DNA of 64,000 nt from Aquabacterium sp. A3 (GTDB lineage Bacteria; Pseudomonadota; Gammaproteobacteria; Burkholderiales; Burkholderiaceae_C), in the NCBI RefSeq assembly GCF_038069945.1, contig NZ_JBBPEV010000001.1, forward strand, positions 1,302,001-1,366,000, read 5' to 3'. A program made the position numbers and the translations under genes. Below, one piece after another: positions 43,859 through 52,044 of the stretch (position 1 is the stretch's first letter; every line of letters starts with the position of its first letter). Below the pieces are notes generated by a model. That model did no database searches. It worked only from the letters and a program-made list of their open reading frames with translations, and was not told where the DNA came from.

Positions 43859-45287
43859 GTGCCTGCAAGCCCATGGGCCAGGGGCAGTGGTCTCCCTGCT
43901 GCCGCACGATGTCTTGCAGCGCGCTTTGCAGCATCTCCTCCACCACCGGGTGATAGAAGGGCAACTGCAAGACAGCGCGGGCGGTTTCGCCTCGCTGGAT
44001 GGCCCATGCCAGCAGGTGCGCCAGGTGCTCGCCGCGCACGGCCACCATGGCAGCGCCGCGCAGGCGGCCCGTTTGGCGGTCGGCATACACCCGCAGCAGC
44101 CCTTGCTCGCCACCCAGGATGCGCGTGCGCCCGTTGCCCTCACCACGGGCGGTGCCCACCAGCACGTCGCTGTCCGTCAGGCGGTCGAATCGCTCACCCA
44201 CGCTCACCACATCAGGATCGGTGAAGGCGATGCCCAAGCTCACCTTGCGCTGAAAAGCCGTGGCCTGCGCCGCAGCACCCTGCGTGGCCCGCTGCGCCGC
44301 GTTGTAGCCGGCGATGCTGCCCTCGTCGCAGGCCTCGTGCATGAGCGGACGATCAGCATTGGCATCGCCCGCGATGAAGAGGGGCAAATCCCCGACCTGC
44401 ATCGTCTGGGGATTGAAGATGGGTGTGCCACGCGCATCCATGGTCACGCCCACCTCGGCCAGCCCCAGTGCATCGACGTTGGGGCGCCGCCCGAGCGCGG
44501 CCAGCACCAGGTCGACTTCGGCATGTCGATCGCCCGAACGCATCATCACGCCGCCAGCGCTGCGCTCAACGCTGGTGGGCTGATCCAGCCACAGGGTCAT
44601 CTCGCGCCCAAAGCGGTCTCGGGCCAACGCGGCCACCAATGGGTCGCTGATGCCCGCCACCACGGGCGCCATGTCGGCCCCAATGACGTGAACACCCAGG
44701 CGAGACAGCGCCAGGCCCATTTCCAGGCCAATGGCTCCCAAACCCAGCACGCCCACGCGCTCGGGCAAGGCAGGCAGCTCGAAAAAGCCGTCGGTGGTGA
44801 CCACCCGATCGCCCAAGGCGGCCAGCCACGCCGGCATCACAGGCCGCGAACCGGTGGCCAGCACGATGGCCTGGGCCTCAACGCGCACCGCACCCTCAGG
44901 CGTCTGAACGCTCAGCACCTGGGGTGTCTCCAGGCGCGCCGTGCCCATCAAGAGCTGCTCTCCCGCCGTGTGGCGGGTCTTGGTGGCGGCCCCACCAGCG
45001 AATTCGTCTCGCCATTGGCGCACATGGTCCCAGGTGCGTGCGCGGTCGATGCGCAAGTGTTCGGCGCCCTCCACGCCCATCGCTGCGGCGTGCCCACGCG
45101 CCGCCCACATGGCGCCAGCATGAAGAGCGACCTTTGAGGGCATGCACCCCACGCGGGCACACGTCGTGCCCAAGGGGCCCTGGTCAATCAACACGAATGA
45201 GCCCCCTGCACGGCGCACCTCGCGCAAGGCATACAGGCCCGCCGTGCCCGCGCCCACGATGGCCACATCGGTCTTCCATGTCGTCAT
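43836..45287 (-). CDS. FAD-dependent pyridine nucleotide-disulfide oxidoreductase (dihydrolipoyl dehydrogenase-like)
   Basis: A 483-aa flavoprotein: FAD motif VAIVGAGTAGLYALRE, redox disulfide in TTCARVGCMPSK (C-x4-C), NAD motif GVLGLGAIGLEMGLALSRLG, and a C-terminal dimerisation domain ending in the HPVVEEMLQSALQD region with the catalytic-base histidine. No 2-oxo acid dehydrogenase subunit genes are near. It is more likely a stand-alone thiol or mercuric-reductase-like enzyme; its substrate is unknown. Start chosen at the ATG with AGGAG upstream. Confidence 0.85.
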   Translation of the reverse strand: MTTWKTDVAIVGAGTAGLYALREVRRAGGSFVLIDQGPLGTTCARVGCMPSKVALHAGAMWAARGHAAAMGVEGAEHLRIDRARTWDHVRQWRDEFAGGAATKTRHTAGEQLLMGTARLETPQVLSVQTPEGAVRVEAQAIVLATGSRPVMPAWLAALGDRVVTTDGFFELPALPERVGVLGLGAIGLEMGLALSRLGVHVIGADMAPVVAGISDPLVAALARDRFGREMTLWLDQPTSVERSAGGVMMRSGDRHAEVDLVLAALGRRPNVDALGLAEVGVTMDARGTPIFNPQTMQVGDLPLFIAGDANADRPLMHEACDEGSIAGYNAAQRATQGAAAQATAFQRKVSLGIAFTDPDVVSVGERFDRLTDSDVLVGTARGEGNGRTRILGGEQGLLRVYADRQTGRLRGAAMVAVRGEHLAHLLAWAIQRGETARAVLQLPFYHPVVEEMLQSALQDIVRQQGDHCPWPMGLQALSSQPGG

Positions 45288-45368
45288 GCATGTCTCCTGG
45301 TCCAACAAGGCTGCACACGCTGCCGAAGGCCTGTCATGCATGTGCGATCACCCCACACCATACAACGT

Positions 45369-45407
45369 CGCCTTGCGGATGATCTGATGTCGATCATCCG
45401 CAAGGCG
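45369..45407. repeat. Perfect 16-bp inverted repeat
   Basis: CGCCTTGCGGATGATC (45369-45384) and its exact complement (45392-45407) flank a seven-base loop. It lies downstream of the DUF3185 gene on the minus strand, where it may end or protect that transcript; no run of T follows on either strand. Confidence 0.75.
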
Positions 45408-45434
45408 AAGGCACGGGCAGTCCGGGTAGGTGCC

Positions 45435-45659
45435 TCAACGTCGGCGCGCGCCCACCCCCACCAGCACACCGCCGGAGATGGCCAGCAGCGCACCAGCCCA
45501 GACGGGCACATTGACGCGCTTGTCTTGCTGGACATCCACTTCAACCGGGCCCAGCTTGAACGCCGTGTCCTGGTCGGTGTAGGTGAAACCACCGTACACC
45601 AGCGATGCAGCGCCCAGCACCAGCAAGATGGTGCCCACGATGATGGCTGTCTTGTTCAT
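45435..45659 (-). CDS. DUF3185-type small membrane protein
   Basis: A 74-aa protein with two hydrophobic segments (about 6-24 and 53-70) joined by a polar loop containing FKLGPVEVDVQQDK. It matches the DUF3185 pattern of small inner-membrane proteins in proteobacterial stress clusters. Function unknown. It lies 29 bp downstream of the OmpA gene in the same direction. Confidence 0.7.
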   Translation of the reverse strand: MNKTAIIVGTILLVLGAASLVYGGFTYTDQDTAFKLGPVEVDVQQDKRVNVPVWAGALLAISGGVLVGVGARRR

Positions 45660-45688
45660 GATCGGCTCCTTGTGACGAGTGGTGGGCC

Positions 45689-46465
45689 TCAGCGGGCCAG
45701 CGTGCCAACAGCCTCGATCACCACACGGCGATCAGGTGCCAGACAGGCCTTGAGGTCCTGGTTGTGGCGGTTGGCCGCGCCCAGCTTCTGGCAGGCATCG
45801 CCCGTGGCAGGCTGGGCCTCGCCACGACCTTCAATGAAGATGCGATCGGCCTTGATACCACCTTGTTCAATCAGGTAGGCCTTGACCGATTCGGCGCGTC
45901 GCTCAGACAAGGTCTGGTTGTAGCTGGCCGATCCGATGCGGTCGGTGTAGCCCACCGCGACGATCGCCTCCAGATCCACGCGCTGCAGCTTCTGCAGCAA
46001 GGCATTCAGCGCAGTGCGTCCCTGGTCAGACAAGGTGTGCTGGTCGAAGGCAAACAAGGTGTCGGCAGGGATGGTCACCTTCTCGGCCTGCGGCATGGCA
46101 GGCGCGGGCGCCGGGGCAACAGGTGCCGGGGCTGGCGTCACGGGCGCCGCAGCCACCGGCACCGTGCAGGCACCCTGGGGCATGAGGGCCTCGTCGCAAT
46201 AACAGCCCGCCGGCAGGGGATGGTTCATCAAGGCCACGCCCGCAGCATCGTCTGCAGACCAGGTGCCACTGCGCACACATTGGCCGGCACCGTCCTTGAC
46301 GATGTCGCGCTGGCTGTCAACCACGTACGGCTGCGCGCCACTGGCGCTGACCACGGTCATGGCAGGAAGGGCTTGAGCGTTGGATGTGCCCACGGCGCAC
46401 GCCACGAGCACGCTCGCAGCGCTCAACGAAAACAAGGCATGTTGGAAGGGGTTTTTCTTGGTCAT
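45689..46465 (-). CDS. OmpA-family outer membrane protein
   Basis: A 258-aa exported protein: signal peptide ending near SNAQA (a cysteine in VACAV could also be a lipobox, less likely), an N-terminal region with paired cysteines, a Pro/Ala linker of about 25 residues, and a C-terminal OmpA domain (DTLFAFDQHTLSDQGRTALNALL, GYTDRIGSASYNQTLSERRAESVKAYL) that should bind peptidoglycan. The domain has an extra cysteine pair near its end. It diverges from the DUF1328 gene. Confidence 0.88.
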   Translation of the reverse strand: MTKKNPFQHALFSLSAASVLVACAVGTSNAQALPAMTVVSASGAQPYVVDSQRDIVKDGAGQCVRSGTWSADDAAGVALMNHPLPAGCYCDEALMPQGACTVPVAAAPVTPAPAPVAPAPAPAMPQAEKVTIPADTLFAFDQHTLSDQGRTALNALLQKLQRVDLEAIVAVGYTDRIGSASYNQTLSERRAESVKAYLIEQGGIKADRIFIEGRGEAQPATGDACQKLGAANRHNQDLKACLAPDRRVVIEAVGTLAR

Positions 46466-46560
46466 GGTGCTTGCTCTGAAAGGTGTTGGAGGACGCTTTC
46501 AGTGTGCCGACTCAGGGGCGCAGACGCTGCCGGCCTCGACCGCATTGCATTGACAGACGT

Positions 46561-46583
46561 GTCTGACAGCCAAGACCTACACG
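46561..46583. promoter_or_regulatory. GTCTGACA/GACCTACACG motif pair
   Basis: GTCTGACAGC (46561-46570) and GACCTACACG (46574-46583) lie in the divergent region between the OmpA and DUF1328 genes. Closely similar words occur before the BON gene and before the response regulator gene, so this may be a shared regulator site. Confidence 0.35.
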
Positions 46584-46672
46584 CAAAGCCGCACGACACC
46601 GACACACACCAGGGCTGACCGGGATTTCAATGAAGGCATCGGGCACATCACCCGCTTTCACAAGGAGTCGCC

Positions 46673-46849
46673 ATGCTGAAGTGGGCCCTCATCTTTGCAC
46701 TCATCGCCGTCGTTGCCGGCGCCTTCGGATTTGGCGGCATCGCCAGCGGCGCCGCAGGCATCGCCAAGATCCTGTTCGTGATCTTCCTGGTTGCTTTCAT
46801 CGTGGTGCTGGCGCTGGTCGCGCTCGGCATCTCGCTGGTGCGCAAGTGA
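46673..46849 (+). CDS. DUF1328 small membrane protein
   Basis: A 58-aa hydrophobic protein starting [20 protein letters not shown], with [17 protein letters not shown], the DUF1328 (YtjA-like) signature. Two membrane helices. Function unknown; members are common in stress-induced clusters. AAGGAG lies seven bases before the ATG. A paralogue is at 50997-51158. Confidence 0.88.
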   Translation: MLKWALIFALIAVVAGAFGFGGIASGAAGIAKILFVIFLVAFIVVLALVALGISLVRK

Positions 46850-46884
46850 TGCACCACCTCCCCAACTCATCACAGGAGCCATCC

Positions 46885-47430
46885 ATGAGACACCCCTCCC
46901 CATCCCCCAACACCCACCGCCTTGTTCTGAACGACGAGGCCCTGGCCCAAGCCCGCGAAGGGCTGCACGACGGTGCCGTGACCCCCAGTTATGGCCCCTG
47001 GCGTGACGATATCGTGCGCCTGCTCAACGACGCGCTGGCCACCGAACTGGTGTGCGTGCTGCGCTACAAGCGTCATCACTTCATGGCCAGCGGCTTGAAT
47101 GCCGCACCCATTGCCGCCGAGTTCATGGTGCACGCCAATGAAGAGGCCGCTCACGCCGACCGCCTGGCGGAACGCATCGTGCAACTGGGTGGAGAACCCG
47201 ACTACGCCCCCGATGGCTTGACGTCGCGCAGCCACGCGCTGTACGACGACAGCAACGACCTGAAGGCCATGATCCGGGCCAACCTGGTGGCCGAGCGTGT
47301 GGCTGTTGAGGCCTACCGGCAGATGATCACTCTGATCGGCGACAAGGACCCCACCACCCGCCAGTTGCTCGAGGCCATCCTTCGAGATGAAGAAGAGCAT
47401 GCCGATGAACTGGCCGATCTGCTGGCCTGA
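46885..47430 (+). CDS. Ferritin-like (bacterioferritin-type) protein
   Basis: A 181-aa four-helix protein. LLNDALATELVCVLRYKRHHF, FMVHANEEAAHADRLAERIVQLGGEPDY and AILRDEEEHADELADLL contain the Glu and E-x-x-H residues of a di-iron centre. No haem-binding methionine of true bacterioferritin is obvious. Likely iron storage or oxidant protection in the cytoplasm. It follows the DUF1328 gene by 35 bp. Confidence 0.85.
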   Translation: MRHPSPSPNTHRLVLNDEALAQAREGLHDGAVTPSYGPWRDDIVRLLNDALATELVCVLRYKRHHFMASGLNAAPIAAEFMVHANEEAAHADRLAERIVQLGGEPDYAPDGLTSRSHALYDDSNDLKAMIRANLVAERVAVEAYRQMITLIGDKDPTTRQLLEAILRDEEEHADELADLLA

Positions 47431-47439
47431 GGCGGCCTT

Positions 47440-47471
47440 GTCCTACACGACATGACCACGCCGTCCGACAC
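47440..47471. promoter_or_regulatory. GTCCTACACG and GTCCGACAC motifs
   Basis: GTCCTACACG (47440-47449) and GTCCGACAC (47463-47471) lie 90-120 bp before the BON gene. They match the two arms of the hairpin at 48205-48242 and the pair at 46561-46583. Confidence 0.35.
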
Positions 47472-47561
47472 CGCCAGACGAGACGTCCACCCACAATGAA
47501 ATCACGGTGAACACACCGACCTGCACAACCAAGAGGCCCAGAGCCTGAAGGAGCCACCACC

Positions 47562-47879
47562 ATGAAAACACATCGCCTGTTTGTTGCCGCCATGACCGCC
47601 ACCGCTGCCCTGCTGGTGCTGCCCGGCTGCGCGGTCACGCGCGATCAGTCCACCGTTGGCGAGTACATCGACGACGCCACCATCACCACCAAGGTCAAGG
47701 CCAAGCATGTGGAGAGCAAGCTGGTCAGTGCAGCGGCCATCAAGGTGGAAACGCTCAATGGCGAAGTGATGCTGTCGGGTTTTGCCAAGACCGATGAAGA
47801 AAAGGCGGCTGCCGAAGCGCTGGCCAAGCAGGTCAAGGGTGTGAAGGCCGTGAAGAACAGCATTGTTGTTCGCCCCTGA
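47562..47879 (+). CDS. BON-domain lipoprotein
   Basis: A 105-aa protein with a lipobox signal (LLVLPGC, Cys24) and a single BON domain: DDATITTKVKAKHVESKLVSAAAIKVETLNGEVMLSGFAKT and AVKNSIVVRP. BON proteins of the OsmY type sit in the periplasm and are induced by osmotic stress; this one should be anchored to a membrane. AAGGAG precedes the ATG. Confidence 0.92.
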   Translation: MKTHRLFVAAMTATAALLVLPGCAVTRDQSTVGEYIDDATITTKVKAKHVESKLVSAAAIKVETLNGEVMLSGFAKTDEEKAAAEALAKQVKGVKAVKNSIVVRP

Positions 47880-47922
47880 TTCTTCAACCACCAAAATTTT
47901 CAACCACCGCAAGGAGAAAGCC

Positions 47923-48138
47923 ATGAACTGGGATCGCATTGAAGGCAACTGGAAGCAACTGAAGGGTCGGGTTCAAGCCCAATGGGGCAAGCTCACCGAC
48001 GATGACCTGGACGTGATCAACGGCAAACAAGAGCAACTGGCCGGCGTGCTGCAAGAGCGCTACGGCATGGCCAAGGACGAGGCCGAAAAACAGGTCAAGG
48101 AATGGCAATCCAAGAGCCAGGACAGCTGGTTCAACTGA
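47923..48138 (+). CDS. CsbD-family stress protein
   Basis: A 71-aa hydrophilic protein: MNWDRIEGNWKQLKGRVQA at the start and KLTDDDLDVINGKQEQLAG in the middle are the CsbD family signature. Members are strongly induced by general stress; function unknown. It follows the BON gene by 43 bp with an AAGGAG site, probably the same transcript. Confidence 0.95.
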   Translation: MNWDRIEGNWKQLKGRVQAQWGKLTDDDLDVINGKQEQLAGVLQERYGMAKDEAEKQVKEWQSKSQDSWFN

Positions 48139-48204
48139 GGCCACCTGTGCTGTGGGCCCACCACGGCGACGCCACGGTGACCTTTGACACGTTCTGAACC
48201 GTGA

Positions 48205-48242
48205 TCAACGCGCGTGTAGGACTTGTCCGACACGCGCGTTGA
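48205..48242. repeat. Long imperfect hairpin upstream of the response regulator
   Basis: TCAACGCGCGTGT (48205-48217) pairs perfectly with ACACGCGCGTTGA (48230-48242). The loop contains a further GGAC/GTCC stem. The arms include the motif GTCCTACACG in inverted orientation and GTCCGACACG in direct orientation. No T-tract follows, so it may be an operator rather than, or as well as, a CsbD transcript terminator. Confidence 0.65.
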
Positions 48243-48313
48243 CCGTTCAGGTGTCCAATGCAGACAGGGTCGAAGCATCACCAGACCCCATCGCCCCGAG
48301 AGGCCACATCGCC

Positions 48314-48736
48314 ATGTCCACCACCGCCCCCCACGCTGACCACCCCACCCCCACGCGCCGACCCAAGTGCTTCATCGTGGAGGACAGCCCCCTGATCCTG
48401 CAGGAGCTGACCGACACGCTGGAGCAGGTTGCGGCACTGACGGTGGTGGGCCATGCCGCCGACGAGTTGTCTGCGATTGGCTGGCTGGACACGCACCGGG
48501 AAGGCTGCGATCTCGTGATCCTGGACATGCTGCTGAAAAACGGCACCGGCCTGGGCGTGCTGGAACACCTGCAGCGACTGGGCAGCCCCCCTGGCATGCG
48601 CAAGGTGGTGCTCACCAACTACGCCGCGCCAGCGATCCGTCAGCGGTGCGCCGAGCTGGGCGCCGACCGCGTGTTTGACAAATCCAGCGAGCTGGAGTCG
48701 CTGATCGAATACTGCGTTGAGCTGAACTCAGACTGA
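48314..48736 (+). CDS. Single-domain response regulator
   Basis: A 140-aa CheY-like receiver without output domain. The acidic pair is in CFIVEDSPL, the phosphoacceptor aspartate in CDLVILDMLL and the conserved lysine in DRVFDKSSEL. The preceding ~15 residues are low in complexity. It is convergent with the LuxR-type regulator next to it and could be a phosphate sink or partner for the kinase at 49442-50830. Confidence 0.87.
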   Translation: MSTTAPHADHPTPTRRPKCFIVEDSPLILQELTDTLEQVAALTVVGHAADELSAIGWLDTHREGCDLVILDMLLKNGTGLGVLEHLQRLGSPPGMRKVVLTNYAAPAIRQRCAELGADRVFDKSSELESLIEYCVELNSD

Positions 48737-48759
48737 TGCGCGCCAACGCTGCAGCGGCC

Positions 48760-49392
48760 TCACTGGATGAGGCCGTTTTTCAAGGCGTAATAAGTGAGGT
48801 CGCTGTTGGTGCTGAGGTTGAGCTTTTCCAGCACCCGAGAGCGGTAGGTGCTCACCGTCTTCACACTCAGGGCCATGGCGTCTGCCATCGCGCCCACCGT
48901 CTCGCCCTTGGCCAGGCGCAAAAAGACCTGAAACTCACGCTCGGACAGCTGTTCGTGCGGTTGCTTCTCGACATCCCCGCTCAAGCCATCGGCCAAGAGC
49001 TCGGCCACCGCCGGCGTGATGTACTTGCGGCCCCGAAACACCGTTCGGATGGCGCTGATGATGTCCTGCGGATCGCAGTCCTTGTTGAGGTAGCCGGCCG
49101 CGCCCAGCTTCAAAAGGTGGGTGGCGTAGTGGGTTTCCGGAAATCCGCTGAGGATCAGCACCGGCAGGTCCGGAAACCTCGCCTTGATGGCCGACAGTGC
49201 GTCCACCCCGCCCTGGTCGGGCATGGAGAGGTCCATCACCAGCACATCGACCTCTCCACCACGGGCCATCTCCAGCGCCTCGATGCCGTTGGCCGCCTCT
49301 GCGGTGACGCGCAGGTCCACCTGCTCGCACAGAAACTGCTTGATGCCCGCGCGCACAATGAGGTGGTCATCCACCAGGCCGATTCGGATCAT
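48760..49392 (-). CDS. NarL/FixJ-type response regulator (LuxR HTH)
   Basis: A 210-aa two-component regulator. Receiver: IRIGLVDDHLIVRAGI, phosphoacceptor in DVLVMDLSMPDQGG and lysine in GYLNKDCDPQD. Output: LuxR-type helix-turn-helix LSEREFQVFLRLAKGETVGAMADAMALSVKTVSTYRSRVLEKLN. It diverges from the histidine kinase gene with a 49-bp gap, so the two form one system. The stress genes on both sides are its likely targets. Confidence 0.92.
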   Translation of the reverse strand: MIRIGLVDDHLIVRAGIKQFLCEQVDLRVTAEAANGIEALEMARGGEVDVLVMDLSMPDQGGVDALSAIKARFPDLPVLILSGFPETHYATHLLKLGAAGYLNKDCDPQDIISAIRTVFRGRKYITPAVAELLADGLSGDVEKQPHEQLSEREFQVFLRLAKGETVGAMADAMALSVKTVSTYRSRVLEKLNLSTNSDLTYYALKNGLIQ

Positions 49393-49441
49393 GGGTTGGT
49401 CGTCAAAATAAACTGATTGGACTCCAGTCTAGGTCAAGCCC

Positions 49442-50830
49442 ATGGAACTTTCATCCTTTCTCGTGAACAGCCGTACGGCGCGATGGCGCATTGCGGTCAC
49501 CCTGGTGGCGGCGCTGTTCATGCTGATGATCACCGAACTGGCCTACCAGAGTCAGCGCGAGCAGATGCAGGTGATCTCGACCATGGGGCAGGCCCGTGCC
49601 CTGCTGGCCTACGCCGTCCAGCGCGTGACCGATGCGGAATCCGGCAAACGTGGCTTCTTGCTGGTGGGTGGCAACGATTACCTGGAGCCCTACAGCCAGG
49701 CCAGCCGCGACGTGCGGTTCGCCATGGAGCAGATACACAAGCTCGACCAACAGACGGCAGACGAGCAGGTGCTGAAACTGCAAGACGAGATGGACCGCCT
49801 GGTTGACGAGAAGCTGGGCGAGATGCAGACCGTGCTCAAAGAACACGAGAGCGGCCGGCACGAGGCCGCCGTCGACATGGTGCGCAGCGGCATCGGCCGC
49901 GAGATCATGCAGCGCATGCGTGCGGGCTATGAGCAGAACATGAAGGTGCGCTCCGAACGCATGGATGCGCACATGCAGGATGTGCAGGACCTGCTGCTGC
50001 TGGGGCGCATCGGCATCGGTGCCATGACCTTGTTGAGTGTGCTCATCCTCATCCTCTTCATCCGCCAGGGGCAGACCCTGCTGAAAGAACGGGAAGAACA
50101 GCGCCACGCCCTCGTGCGCGAACGAGACCGGCTGGAGCAGGCTGTGCAAGATCAGCTCACCGACCTCAAGGACCTGGCCCGGCACCTGCAGAGCGCCCGC
50201 GAAGATGAGCGCGCCCGCCTGGCGCGCGACCTGCATGATGAACTGGGGGCGCTGCTGACCACCGCCAAGCTGGACGTGGCGGTCATCCGTCCCAAGGTGC
50301 AGCAGCATCTGCCCGACCTGAGCCCCAAGGTGACCCACCTGATCGAGGCCCTCAATCAAGGCATCGCCTTGAAACGCCGCATCATCGAGGACCTGTGCCC
50401 TTCCTCGCTGCGCACCCTGGGTCTGGCTGCAGCGCTGGAGGCCTTGCTGCACGACATGCGCCAAAGCAGTGGCCTGGACATGGCCGTGAGCCTGCAGCCG
50501 GTCACGCTGCGCCCCGACGACCAGCTCACGGCCTACCGGGTGGTTCAGGAATCGGTCACCAACGCCCTGAAATATGCGCAAGCCAGCCAACTGAGCGTGC
50601 GCCTGGTGCCCGATGGGGACATGGCCTTGGTGGAAGTCAGCGACAACGGGCGCGGCTTTGACACCACCCGCGCCCGCGCGGGCAGCCATGGCATCCGCGG
50701 CATGAGGTTCCGGCTGGAGGCCGCAGGCGGACGACTGGACATCCAGTCCACCCCCGGTCAGGGCACGCGCGTGAGCGCCTGGTTGCCGCGACAGGCTTCA
50801 CCACAGGCGGCCACCGCCACCACCACGTGA
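49442..50830 (+). CDS. CHASE3 sensor histidine kinase (HisKA_3 type)
   Basis: A 462-aa membrane kinase. A first membrane helix (about 17-33) is followed by a periplasmic CHASE3 domain (TDAESGKRGFLLVGGNDYLEPY), a second helix (about 190-208), a HisKA_3 dimerisation domain with the phosphoacceptor His265 in LARDLHDELGALL, and a C-terminal ATPase (DNGRGFD, GSHGIRGMRFRLEAAGG). NarQ/DegS-like class, the natural partner of the divergent LuxR-type regulator. Signal unknown. Confidence 0.92.
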   Translation: MELSSFLVNSRTARWRIAVTLVAALFMLMITELAYQSQREQMQVISTMGQARALLAYAVQRVTDAESGKRGFLLVGGNDYLEPYSQASRDVRFAMEQIHKLDQQTADEQVLKLQDEMDRLVDEKLGEMQTVLKEHESGRHEAAVDMVRSGIGREIMQRMRAGYEQNMKVRSERMDAHMQDVQDLLLLGRIGIGAMTLLSVLILILFIRQGQTLLKEREEQRHALVRERDRLEQAVQDQLTDLKDLARHLQSAREDERARLARDLHDELGALLTTAKLDVAVIRPKVQQHLPDLSPKVTHLIEALNQGIALKRRIIEDLCPSSLRTLGLAAALEALLHDMRQSSGLDMAVSLQPVTLRPDDQLTAYRVVQESVTNALKYAQASQLSVRLVPDGDMALVEVSDNGRGFDTTRARAGSHGIRGMRFRLEAAGGRLDIQSTPGQGTRVSAWLPRQASPQAATATTT

Positions 50831-50832
50831 AG

Positions 50833-50860
50833 GGTCTTGTCAGTCCAGTCTGACAAGACC
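50833..50860. repeat. 10-bp inverted repeat after the kinase gene
   Basis: GGTCTTGTCA (50833-50842) and TGACAAGACC (50851-50860) are a perfect inverted repeat with an eight-base centre. The centre contains TCCAGTCT, which also occurs at 49423-49430 just before the kinase start. It may act as a transcription end without T-tract or as an operator for the following genes. Confidence 0.6.
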
Positions 50861-50996
50861 ATGGCCTGAGGACCGACCCCCAGTGTCGGCCATGGCCGGC
50901 AGCCGCACAGGCCTTGGGCGCCTACAGTGAAGTCATCGCCACCGCTGTGGTGGCGAGCCCAGGGAAGCAGGTTTCCCGTTCAACCAGGAGCCCACC

Positions 50997-51158
50997 ATGT
51001 TGCACTACGCCGCCGTCTTTTTCATCATTGCCTTGGTCGCCGCCTTGTTCGGCTTCACCGGCATCGCCGCTGGTGCTGCGGGTGTCGCCAAGATCCTGTT
51101 CGTGATCTTCCTGGTGTTGGCACTGCTGTCCTTCCTGGGCAACACCCTGCGCCGCTGA
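50997..51158 (+). CDS. DUF1328 small membrane protein (second copy)
   Basis: A 53-aa protein starting [20 protein letters not shown] and sharing the [14 protein letters not shown] core with the DUF1328 protein at 46673-46849. Two membrane helices. The CAGGAG site is six bases before the ATG. The duplication within 5 kb shows the two halves of the island are related. Confidence 0.87.
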   Translation: MLHYAAVFFIIALVAALFGFTGIAAGAAGVAKILFVIFLVLALLSFLGNTLRR

Positions 51159-51208
51159 ACCCGGTTCGCCGCCCCTGAGCCCACCGTCATCGCCTGAAAG
51201 GAATTCTC

Positions 51209-51613
51209 ATGAGCAAGACCAACACCCTCACCGCCAACGCCCAAGATTTCGCCCGCTCGGCCAATGTGTCGATCGATCGCGCCGCCGAGAACGCCAGCGA
51301 GGCGCTGGACACGGCACATGTGGCCGCCGACCAGGCCATCACCAAGATGCAGTACAGCACCAAGGCGATGGTCGACAAGACCCCTGGTCTGGTCGATCTC
51401 GCTGTCGAACGGGTGAAGGATGTCGGACAGCGAAGCAAGGCCTTTGCTGCCGAAACCACCGCCCTGGCCAAGGACAAGGCCCTGCAGGTGGCCGACCAGA
51501 CCTCTGATCGCATCCGCCAGGATCCGCTGAAGTCGGTGCTGATCGCGGTGGCAGCCGGTGCCGCCCTGGCCACCGTGGCCACCTACGTCGCTCAGCGCCG
51601 TCAGCAACGCTGA
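51209..51613 (+). CDS. DUF883/ElaB-like membrane-anchored protein
   Basis: A 134-aa protein with a long Ala/Lys/Asp-rich amphipathic helix region (about 10-105), likely coiled, and a C-terminal membrane helix (SVLIAVAAGAALATVATYVA) followed by a basic tail. This plan is that of YqjD/ElaB proteins that tether ribosomes to the inner membrane in stationary phase. The family match is by layout and tail only. Confidence 0.65.
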   Translation: MSKTNTLTANAQDFARSANVSIDRAAENASEALDTAHVAADQAITKMQYSTKAMVDKTPGLVDLAVERVKDVGQRSKAFAAETTALAKDKALQVADQTSDRIRQDPLKSVLIAVAAGAALATVATYVAQRRQQR

Positions 51614-51645
51614 TCAACCCGGACGACAAAAAAAGGACGCCGCCC

Positions 51646-52044
51646 GTGCCTCAATGGTCCGCCTACCTCCAGGCCATGGTCAGTCAGCCAGACGCCTGGC
51701 TGAACCATGCCCAGGCCTATGGCCAGCTGGCCAGTGCCGAGGGCCGCCTGTGGTGGCGCTCGGTGCGGCGGCGCGGCTTGCTGATGTTGATCAGCCTGAG
51801 CCTGGCCTCCTTGGGCCTGGGGCTGGCCGCCATGGCCTTCATGGCCTGGGTGGTGGTGGGTGATCAACTCAGCGCCCTGCAGTGCGCCGGGCTCGTGTTG
51901 CCCTCGGCGCTGTTCCTGAGCGCCAGCGGACTGTCGCTTTGGGGATGGCACCGCACCCCCGTCCACCCCGCATGGGACACCCTGCATGAACAGTGGCACG
52001 CCGATGCCACCTGGCTGCTGGGCCGACCGGAATCCAACCGATGA
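51646..52044 (+). CDS. Phage holin-like (holin superfamily III) membrane protein
   Basis: A 132-aa protein with two central hydrophobic segments (about 45-72 and 78-100), resembling the 'phage holin family' proteins of bacterial stress clusters; there are no other phage genes. It starts with GTG preceded by AAAAGGA. It sits between the DUF883 gene and the next gene, with which it overlaps as ATGA. Confidence 0.65.
   Translation: MPQWSAYLQAMVSQPDAWLNHAQAYGQLASAEGRLWWRSVRRRGLLMLISLSLASLGLGLAAMAFMAWVVVGDQLSALQCAGLVLPSALFLSASGLSLWGWHRTPVHPAWDTLHEQWHADATWLLGRPESNR

Noticed and set aside
46550..46583. TTGACA with a downstream TACACG as a sigma-70 promoter of the DUF1328 gene
   Set aside because: The spacing is about 22 bp, too long for a normal promoter.
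51646..52044. Prophage remnant on the basis of the holin-like gene
   Set aside because: No other phage genes are near; holin-like proteins of this type are common in stress clusters of free-living bacteria.
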